From an uncultured Thermoanaerobacteraceae bacterium (lineage in GTDB: Bacteria; Bacillota; DSM-12270; Thermacetogeniales; Thermacetogeniaceae), in contig CALGIY010000304.1 of assembly GCA_937914965.1 (NCBI GenBank), forward strand, positions 1-13,220: a DNA stretch of 13,220 nt, given 5' to 3'. Shown piece by piece: positions 1 through 4,948 of the stretch. The stretch's first letter is position 1, and every line of letters begins with the position of its first letter. The notes beneath the pieces were generated by a model, which was not told where the DNA came from, did no database searches, and saw only the letters and a list, made by a program, of their open reading frames with translations. The translations under genes were made by a program, and so were the position numbers.

Positions 1-74
1 GTTCGCTCGAAACCGGCATGGGCGATGCAGAAGACGGCCACGGCGCGGAAGGCGTACTGTCGCACGACCAGCTT
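1..74. other. Possible foreign (chimeric) sequence at window start
   Basis: These bases are about 65% G+C, against about 54% in the next 74 bases. Read in the secD frame they give residues rich in Gly, Asp and His that do not resemble the conserved RIxVxLPG stretch normally found directly before the DPxxA motif. Read on the minus strand, one frame (K-L-V-V-R-Q-Y-A-F-R and onward) is open and about 20 of 24 codons end in G or C, as in coding DNA of a GC-rich genome. The inferred junction is near 72-78. This is a suspicion based on composition and a missing motif. A divergent SecD is the alternative. Confidence 0.35.
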
Positions 75-1022
75 CTGACCGATCCGGATGAAGCTGTGAA
101 ACTGCTGGGAAGAATGGCCAAACTGGAGTTCCGAACTGAGGACGGCAAGACCGTTATAACCGGGAAGGATCTAAAAGATGCCCAGGCACAGTTGAACCCC
201 AACAATAATGAACCGCTAGTAGCTTTGGAATTCAGTAAAGAAGGAGCGAAAGCCTTCGCTGATGTGACCACTGCCAATGTGGGCAGGAGGCTCGCTATTT
301 ATCTGGATGACAGGCTGCTTACTGCGCCGACGATCAATGGACCTATTACAGGCGGTAATGCAGAGATCAGCGGGGGATATGAGTCGCTGGATGAGGCACA
401 GGAAGAGGCGCTGCTGCTGCGATCTGGTGCCCTCCCTGTTAATGTTAAAATGATGGAAAAACGGAGTGTCGGCCCCACCCTGGGTCAGGAATCCTTAGAC
501 CGCAGCCTGAAAGCCGGGATCATCGGTGTGGCAGCCATCTTTCTTTTCATGTTGCTCTATTACAGGTGGCCGGGAGTGATTGCTGATCTGTCCCTGATTG
601 TTTACGGGTTGATCTTGGTGGGAATCTACATGCTGATCAATACAACTTTAACGCTGCCTGGTATAGCCGGGATTATCCTTTCTATCGGAATGGCGGTTGA
701 CTCCAATATTATTATCTACGAACGCCTGAAAGAGGAACTGCGAGCGGGTAAGACCCTGCGGTCTGCTATTGACGCTGGTTTTCACAATGCCTTCCGGGCG
801 ATCCTGGATTCCAATGTGACCACCTTAATAGCCGCGGCTGTGCTTTATTTCCTAGGGATCGGACCCATCAAGGGTTTTGCAGTCACCTTGGGTATTGGTA
901 TTTTGGTGAGTATGTTTACAGCCATTACCTTTACTCGTTTTGTGCTGCATTTGGTGGCGCGGTCACGCCTGGTTGTCAATCCCTGGGCATATGGAGTTAA
1001 GCTAGGAGGCGAAAAGGCATGA
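3..1022 (+). CDS. secD: Protein translocase subunit SecD, 5'-truncated
   Basis: SecD partners with SecF at the SecYEG channel and uses the proton gradient to help pull exported proteins across the membrane. The reading frame is open from base 3 with no start, so the N-terminal membrane helix and most of the periplasmic P1 region are missing. Visible landmarks are the P1 end (DPDEAVKLLG, LEFRTEDGK), an RSGALPV segment, the family signature VGPTLGQESLDRS, and five membrane helices. The TM4 region carries GIILSIGMAVDSNIIIYERL, and IGPIKGFAVTLGIG follows. The gene overlaps secF by four bases (ATGA), implying translational coupling. The frame before LTDPDEA does not show the expected R-I-x-V-x-LPG pattern of SecD, so the first about 24 codons may be foreign sequence (see separate entry). 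The family call is very secure. Confidence 0.95.
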   Translation, partial: SLETGMGDAEDGHGAEGVLSHDQLLTDPDEAVKLLGRMAKLEFRTEDGKTVITGKDLKDAQAQLNPNNNEPLVALEFSKEGAKAFADVTTANVGRRLAIYLDDRLLTAPTINGPITGGNAEISGGYESLDEAQEEALLLRSGALPVNVKMMEKRSVGPTLGQESLDRSLKAGIIGVAAIFLFMLLYYRWPGVIADLSLIVYGLILVGIYMLINTTLTLPGIAGIILSIGMAVDSNIIIYERLKEELRAGKTLRSAIDAGFHNAFRAILDSNVTTLIAAAVLYFLGIGPIKGFAVTLGIGILVSMFTAITFTRFVLHLVARSRLVVNPWAYGVKLGGEKA

Positions 1023-1879
1023 ACCTGGTCAAGTTGAGGAAATATTGGTACATCTTGTCCCTGCTAATAATTATACCGGGCATGATCTCCTTTGGTTGGA
1101 AGGGTTTGAATTATGGAATCGACTTCACCGGTGGCAGCCTGATCGAACTCAAATTTAACCAGACAGTGCAGGTCGGGAATGTCCGAGCGGTCTTGGATGA
1201 TCTTGGACTTCCTAAAGACAGCAAGATTCAGGAGAGTGCAGGAAATGTGCTCATCATCCGCACCAAGGACCTCAGTCAGGAAGAGAGTTCTAATCTACTA
1301 CAAGGATTGGAAGAAAAGGCCGGGAGTTATCAACTGCTGCGCAATGAAAGTGTAGAGCCCGCAGTAGGGAAGGAACTACGGAACAAAGCGATTATTGCCG
1401 TGGTGATCGCCTTTGCCTTGATGATCGTTTATATCACCATTCGGTTCGAGTTTCTCTCAGGATTGGCGGCGGTTTCGGCCCTCGTCCATGATATTCTGAT
1501 CACTGTTGGGTTGGTTTCCCTGCTGGGACTGGAGGTTGATGGTGCCTTTATTGCTGCCCTGCTGACTATTGTTGGGTATTCGATCAATGACACCATTGTG
1601 ATTTTTGACCGGGTTCGGGAGAATATCGGGAAGAAAAAGAAGGGTGAGCACATGGATGAAATTATTCACCACAGCATCATGCAAACCCTGACCAGGTCCA
1701 TCAACACCGTGTTAACCGTGGTTTTCACACTGGTGGCTTTGATCCTTTTTGGTGGGGTAACTATCAAGACATTTGTCACCATCCTACTCATCGGGGTGGT
1801 TACTGGATGCTACTCCTCTATCTTTGTGGCCAGCCCGCTGTGGTATGACTACCGGCGGCTGCGGGGGGAGAGCATTTAA
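1019..1879 (+). CDS. secF: Protein translocase subunit SecF
   Basis: SecF is the membrane partner of SecD in the accessory Sec export complex. The 286-residue protein has the expected layout: a first helix (about 10-30), the signature GIDFTGGSLIELKF just after it, a periplasmic domain to about residue 120, and five further helices. The second signature ALLTIVGYSINDTIVIFDRV is followed by REN. The usual VGPxVG motif reads VEPAVGKEL, with Glu in place of Gly, a minor departure. The ATG overlaps the secD stop and is preceded by AGGAGG at 1006-1011 inside secD. Length is normal for a stand-alone SecF. B. subtilis instead has a fused SecDF. Confidence 0.97.
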   Translation: MNLVKLRKYWYILSLLIIIPGMISFGWKGLNYGIDFTGGSLIELKFNQTVQVGNVRAVLDDLGLPKDSKIQESAGNVLIIRTKDLSQEESSNLLQGLEEKAGSYQLLRNESVEPAVGKELRNKAIIAVVIAFALMIVYITIRFEFLSGLAAVSALVHDILITVGLVSLLGLEVDGAFIAALLTIVGYSINDTIVIFDRVRENIGKKKKGEHMDEIIHHSIMQTLTRSINTVLTVVFTLVALILFGGVTIKTFVTILLIGVVTGCYSSIFVASPLWYDYRRLRGESI

Positions 1880-1882
1880 CTC

Positions 1883-1911
1883 TTGCACAAGTTCGCAATA
1901 TTGTTTAAAAT
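1883..1911 (+). promoter_or_regulatory. Sigma-A-type promoter for the riboswitch-cobT unit
   Basis: TTGCAC (1883-1888) and TAAAAT (1906-1911) are separated by 17 bases, directly after the secF stop. A transcript starting near 1918 would begin shortly before the cobalamin riboswitch. Prediction from consensus only. Confidence 0.6.
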
Positions 1912-1930
1912 AAAATAAAATTGATATATA

Positions 1931-2127
1931 TGGTGACAGGTGCCTGTAATTAGGAGAATAGAGAATCAGGTGCAAATCCTGAAGCGGTCCCGCCACTGTA
2001 ACCAGGAACAAACCTGCAAAAACCACTGGACCGGTACACTGGTCTGGGAAGGTGCAGGGGAGGATGAACTGGAAGCCAGAAGACCTGCCTGTGATCATCA
2101 AGTTCCTAAAAAGGAACATTCTGAGGA
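1931..2127 (+). promoter_or_regulatory. Cobalamin (B12) riboswitch
   Basis: The conserved core is easy to read: GGTGCCTG near 1939, then GAATCAGGTGCAAATCCTGA at about 1963-1982, the invariant GCGGTCCCGCCACTGTAA at 1984-2001, and the B12 box GCCAGAAGACCTGCCTG at 2075-2091. A small hairpin (GTTCCT/AGGAAC, 2102-2117) follows the B12 box and leads into an intrinsic terminator. Riboswitches of this class bind adenosyl- or methylcobalamin and normally switch off B12 synthesis or uptake genes when B12 is plentiful. Here it precedes cobT, which fits. The terminator arrangement argues for control at the level of transcription. Confidence 0.95.
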
Positions 2128-2133
2128 TGATGG

Positions 2134-2173
2134 AAAAGTCCCCAGCTCTTTATGGAGAGTTGGGGACTTTTTT
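2134..2173 (+). terminator. Riboswitch expression-platform terminator
   Basis: A 16-bp stem pairs AAAAGTCCCCAGCTCT (2134-2149) with AGAGTTGGGGACTTTT (2156-2171), with one G-U pair and a six-base loop. A run of six T (2168-2173) overlaps the end of the stem. It sits between the B12 aptamer and the cobT ribosome binding site, so it is the likely OFF structure of the riboswitch. Confidence 0.9.
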
Positions 2174-2211
2174 ACTGAGAATAATAAATAATAATTTAAG
2201 GAGGTTTTGTT

Positions 2212-3267
2212 ATGCTGCTGGAGACTACAATTGAAAAGATCCGAGAACTGGATGCGGATGCCATGGAGAGGGCGCACCAGCACCAAAAGAATCTAATCAA
2301 ACCATATGGAAGCTTAGGTATGTTGGAGGATGTAGCTGTTAAGATTGCGGGAATTACCGGGGAGGTAAAACCGTGCTTGGAGAAGAAAGCCGTAATTACC
2401 TGTGCCGGGGATCACGGTGTGGCAGCTCAAAAGGTTAGTGTCGCCGACCAGGAAGTGACCCAACAGATGGTGAGAGGGTTTTTAAATGGTGGTGCAGCTA
2501 TTAATGTCATCACCAGGCATACAGGGGCCAAAGTAATCTGTGTAGATATGGGGATCGCTAAACCAGTAGATGATTCCCGTCTTGTGTCGCGGCGGGTTGG
2601 ACCCGGTACCAAAAATATCGCCGAAGGTCCAGCCATGACCCGGGATCAGGCCCGGGCTGCTGTGGAAGCCGGGATCGAGGTAGCTACTGAGGAAATCAAG
2701 AAGGGTACACAGCTGCTGGCAACTGGAGATATGGGAATCGGCAACACCACACCCAGTACTGCAATTCTCGCTGCCTTCACTGGTTTTCCAGTAGATCTGA
2801 TCACCGGGAAAGGGACGGGCATTGATACCGATGCGATGCGGCGCAAGGCCCGGATCGTGGAGCAGGCCCTGGATGTCAACAAACCTGATTCCCGGGATGG
2901 TCTCGATGTCTTAGCCAAGGTGGGCGGGTTTGAGATCGGGGGTATCGCCGGGGTAATCCTGGGGGCTGCTGCATCTCAAGTTCCTGTGGTGGTCGATGGC
3001 TTTATTTCCGGTGCTGGTGCAATGATCGCCCGGGCTCTAGCACCACGTTCTGTGGATTATATGATTGCCTCACACCTTTCAGAGGAACCTGGGCATAAGA
3101 TCATGGCTACCTGGATCGGGATTCAGCCCATGTTGCACATGAATATGCGTTTAGGAGAGGGAACTGGAGCTGCACTCACTTTCACTCTCATTGATGCAGC
3201 TCTGAAGATAGTCAGAGAAATGGCCACCTATGATGAAGCGGGTGTCTCTGATACCGGCCTCCGTTAA
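2212..3267 (+). CDS. cobT: Nicotinate-nucleotide:dimethylbenzimidazole phosphoribosyltransferase CobT
   Basis: CobT transfers phosphoribose from nicotinate mononucleotide to 5,6-dimethylbenzimidazole (or a related base), making the activated lower ligand for the nucleotide loop of cobalamin. At 351 residues it has normal length. Landmarks are KPYGSLGMLEDVA (about 30-42), CAGDHGV (about 64-70), TGDMGIGNTTPSTA in the middle, EEPGHKIMATWIGIQPML, and RLGEGTGAAL near the C-terminus, where Glu316 corresponds to the catalytic Glu317 of the Salmonella enzyme. The ATG has AAGGAGG at 2198-2204. The gene stands alone under a cobalamin riboswitch, without cobS, cobU or cobC beside it. The rest of the pathway, if present, lies elsewhere. 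Confidence 0.96.
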   Translation: MLLETTIEKIRELDADAMERAHQHQKNLIKPYGSLGMLEDVAVKIAGITGEVKPCLEKKAVITCAGDHGVAAQKVSVADQEVTQQMVRGFLNGGAAINVITRHTGAKVICVDMGIAKPVDDSRLVSRRVGPGTKNIAEGPAMTRDQARAAVEAGIEVATEEIKKGTQLLATGDMGIGNTTPSTAILAAFTGFPVDLITGKGTGIDTDAMRRKARIVEQALDVNKPDSRDGLDVLAKVGGFEIGGIAGVILGAAASQVPVVVDGFISGAGAMIARALAPRSVDYMIASHLSEEPGHKIMATWIGIQPMLHMNMRLGEGTGAALTFTLIDAALKIVREMATYDEAGVSDTGLR

Positions 3268-3272
3268 TGGGG

Positions 3273-3478
3273 TCAGGCTTGCTTTATTGTCTTATTGATA
3301 TGACCGCCCGGTGAATTGCATATAGGGTGACCTCCATATAAGAAGAGTAGGGGATTCTGTCCCAACCAGGATCCCCTACTCTTCTCTTCAACATTTAACC
3401 CCTTTTCATAACCGCGTACCAAGTCTCCCAACAGCCCGATGTAGGGCAGCGCTAATTGAGGATAATACTCGTTTTCAT
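3273..3478 (-). pseudogene. Candidate small, frameshifted ORF on the minus strand
   Basis: On the minus strand an AGGAGG (3491-3486) lies seven bases before an ATG (3478-3476), an ideal start region. That frame stops after eight residues (MKTSIILN). A neighbouring frame is open from before 3470 to a TGA at 3275-3273 and contains a coding-like stretch, PQLALPYIGLLGDLVRGYEK. One added base near 3471 would join start and frame into a protein of about 68 residues beginning M-K-T-E-Y-Y-P-Q. The inverted repeat at 3341-3385 lies inside the distal part, so the true gene may have ended earlier. I do not recognise the product. It may be a decayed gene, a sequencing error in a real small gene, or chance, since a plausible plus-strand promoter overlaps the same bases. 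Confidence 0.25.
3341..3385. repeat. Perfect 15-bp inverted repeat downstream of cobT
   Basis: AGAAGAGTAGGGGAT (3341-3355) is exactly complementary to ATCCCCTACTCTTCT (3371-3385), with a 15-base loop. Neither strand shows a good T-run after the stem, so it is not a textbook terminator. It is still well placed to end cobT transcription, or that of a minus-strand gene from the other side. Confidence 0.6.
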
Positions 3479-3482
3479 TTGA

Positions 3483-3511
3483 TTGCCTCCTGTTCCCGCC
3501 TGTGCTAAGAT
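3483..3511 (+). promoter_or_regulatory. Possible promoter of the metal-exporter leader
   Basis: TTGCCT (3483-3488) and TAAGAT (3506-3511) are spaced by 17 bases. Transcription would start around 3518, at the base of the structured leader before the cation exporter. The -35 overlaps the complement of the minus-strand AGGAGG, so at most one of the two readings may be real. Confidence 0.4.
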
Positions 3512-3515
3512 TTTG

Positions 3516-3582
3516 GTGACAAAGTCAGGCTCAAAATTTTAGAGCTGGGTCATACTAAGACAGCGGGGTTTGGAATCCCGTG
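3516..3582 (+). promoter_or_regulatory. Structured 5' leader, possible riboswitch/attenuator of unknown class
   Basis: Two hairpins precede a terminator in the leader of the cation exporter. The first pairs GTGAC (3516-3520) with GTCAT (3549-3553), and CAGGCTC (3526-3532) with GAGCTGG (3542-3548, one mismatch). The second pairs CGGGGTT (3564-3570) with AATCCCG (3574-3580) around a TGG loop. A leader with a terminator just before the ribosome binding site is the usual form of a transcriptional riboswitch or attenuator. Metal-sensing RNAs such as the NiCo (czcD) class occur before CDF exporters, but I could not match this sequence to that or any other known class. Confidence 0.4.
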
Positions 3583-3623
3583 GGACTTCATCAAGTTTAA
3601 TTAACCTTGATGGGGTCCTTTTT
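3583..3623 (+). terminator. Intrinsic terminator in the leader of the CDF exporter gene
   Basis: GGACTTCATCAAG (3583-3595) pairs with CTTGATGGGGTCC (3606-3618) over 13 bp, including two U-G pairs, with a 10-base loop and a run of five T (3619-3623). It ends 18 bases before the AGGAGG of the next gene, so it either separates it from upstream transcription or acts as a conditional attenuator. Confidence 0.8.
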
Positions 3624-3655
3624 GTATATTAGTTAAGAACCAGGAGGTGCCTGCC

Positions 3656-4615
3656 TTGAAAAAGGTAGAGGTAGCGAGACTGTCTGTTCTTTCCAACTCT
3701 GTTCTCGTGATTTTTAAGTTAGTTGTCGGGCTTACGATCAATTCTGTCAGTGTTATTTCAGAGGCGATCCACTCCGGACTGGACTTAATTGCTGCTTTGA
3801 TTGCTCTTTTTGCTGTGAGCAGAAGTGGCAAACCCCCGGATGCTGAACACCAGTATGGGCATGGAAAGATTGAAAATATCTCTGGTGTGATCGAGGCTAT
3901 TCTGATCTTTGTAGCAGCCATCTGGATTATCAGGGAGGCGGCGGCCAAGCTGATCGTAGGTGCCCGAGTGGATGCACCTATGTGGGGGCTGATTGTCATG
4001 GGCTTTTCCGCTGCTGCTAACTGGGTTGTTTCCTCCCTGTTGATGAAAACGGCTCATGAAACTGATTCAATAGCTTTGGAGGCCGATGCATTGCACTTGA
4101 GGACCGATGTATATACATCGGTAGGGGTAGCTGGGGGACTGCTGCTGCTCTGGATTACAGGTATTCACTTATTTGACCCCTTAATTGCTATTGGTGTTGC
4201 TCTGTTAATTATTAAGGCTGCCTATGATTTGACTGCCAAAGCCTTTTTCCCACTGCTTGATGCCAGCCTGCCTCCGGAAGAAGAGGCAAGCATCAAGGAG
4301 ATTATCGAGATCTTTGGAACTCATTTCGTTAGTTTTCACAAGATGAGAACCCGAAAAGCGGGAGACCAGCGGTTTGTCGATTTGCACCTGGTGGTGCCAC
4401 AGTATCAAAATATTGCCGCCACTCACGAGGTTTGTGATGATATTGAGCGAGAGATAACAGACAAATATCCCGGTGCACAGGTGCTCATCCATGTGGAACC
4501 CTGTCAGATCGAAGAGGACTGCAAGGAATGTAGAGGGCACGGGCAGTGCAAAATTCTCGGGAAAAGCAACAGCCAGCAGGGAATCAACCCTTCTAAAGCG
4601 AATAATCCAGGATAA
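3656..4615 (+). CDS. Cation diffusion facilitator (CDF) family metal exporter
   Basis: This is a proton-coupled exporter of divalent metals in the cytoplasmic membrane. The 319-residue protein has six predicted helices and a C-terminal cytoplasmic dimerisation domain (about 208-285). The transport-site ligands correspond to His39/Asp43 (AIHSGLD) and His147/Asp151 (ALHLRTD), an HD-HD site often linked with zinc. HQYGHGKIE (His65, His69) is also typical. The tail contains Cys and His residues in CQIEEDCKECRGHGQC, a possible extra metal-binding or sensing site. The TTG at 3656 is chosen because AGGAGG (3642-3647) lies eight bases before it. A GTG at 3647 overlaps that site and is unlikely. The substrate metal cannot be fixed from sequence. 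A terminator-bearing leader suggests regulated expression. Confidence 0.92.
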   Translation: MKKVEVARLSVLSNSVLVIFKLVVGLTINSVSVISEAIHSGLDLIAALIALFAVSRSGKPPDAEHQYGHGKIENISGVIEAILIFVAAIWIIREAAAKLIVGARVDAPMWGLIVMGFSAAANWVVSSLLMKTAHETDSIALEADALHLRTDVYTSVGVAGGLLLLWITGIHLFDPLIAIGVALLIIKAAYDLTAKAFFPLLDASLPPEEEASIKEIIEIFGTHFVSFHKMRTRKAGDQRFVDLHLVVPQYQNIAATHEVCDDIEREITDKYPGAQVLIHVEPCQIEEDCKECRGHGQCKILGKSNSQQGINPSKANNPG

Positions 4616-4648
4616 ATATGCAACTTATAACTTCGGAGGGGTGTTAGG

Positions 4649-4900
4649 ATGCCGCTGTATATCCTGGGAATTTTTATTTTTGCTATTCTGATCGCCATTT
4701 TTGCGGTACAGAATGCTGGGCCAGTAGCTATTCAGTTTTTCTTGTGGGCTGTGCCGGAGATTCCACTGGTTCTGGTGATCTTCGGTACAGTTCTTTGTGG
4801 TCTCATTATTGGTTTTCTATTGGGACGTTATTCAGGAAGAAAAAAAGGTCCGGGAAGTCCACGCATTCCGGGATTGAATAGAAAGAAGCAGTCTACTTGA
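4649..4900 (+). CDS. Small LapA/DUF1049-type membrane protein (YrvD-like)
   Basis: This 83-residue protein has two hydrophobic helices (about 3-20 and 38-60). Between them is the AVQNAGPVAIQFFLWAVPEI stretch typical of LapA/DUF1049 proteins, and a basic tail (GRYSGRKKG onward) probably lies in the cytoplasm. In E. coli the related LapA takes part in lipopolysaccharide control. The role in Firmicutes is not established. The ATG follows GGAGGGG at about 4634-4640, and the gap after the exporter is 33 bases, so the two genes are likely co-transcribed. A homologue (yrvD) lies between secDF and recJ in B. subtilis, supporting the family call by position. Confidence 0.85.
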   Translation: MPLYILGIFIFAILIAIFAVQNAGPVAIQFFLWAVPEIPLVLVIFGTVLCGLIIGFLLGRYSGRKKGPGSPRIPGLNRKKQST

Positions 4901-4926
4901 CAGAGATACTCCCCTGCCCGTAGGAT
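4897..4926 (+). promoter_or_regulatory. Likely internal promoter for rel
   Basis: A perfect TTGACA (4897-4902) overlaps the stop codon of the LapA-like gene, and TAGGAT (4921-4926) follows after 18 bases. Initiation near 4933 would leave a leader of only about 16 bases, essentially just the rel ribosome binding site. Confidence 0.5.
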
Positions 4927-4941
4927 ATTCTTAGAGGGGAG
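4909..4941 (+). promoter_or_regulatory. Hairpin able to mask the rel ribosome binding site
   Basis: CTCCCCT (4909-4915) is exactly complementary to AGGGGAG (4935-4941), which is the Shine-Dalgarno sequence of rel. The loop is 19 bases. RNA reading through from the upstream gene could fold this way. RNA from the predicted internal promoter would lack the left arm. The functional role is inferred. Confidence 0.35.
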
Positions 4942-4948
4942 GTTGAAG

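Noticed and set aside
1940..2191. An 83-codon plus-strand frame across the riboswitch
   Set aside because: It covers the conserved cobalamin aptamer and terminator, which fully explain the sequence, and has no ribosome binding site.
3647..3655. GTG at 3647 as start of the metal exporter
   Set aside because: It overlaps the AGGAGG that should serve as the ribosome binding site. The TTG at 3656 has a proper eight-base spacer.
4205..4540. A 111-codon open frame on the minus strand within the metal exporter gene
   Set aside because: It is antisense to a well-supported gene, has no plausible ribosome binding site or recognisable motif, and is explained by codon bias of the sense gene.
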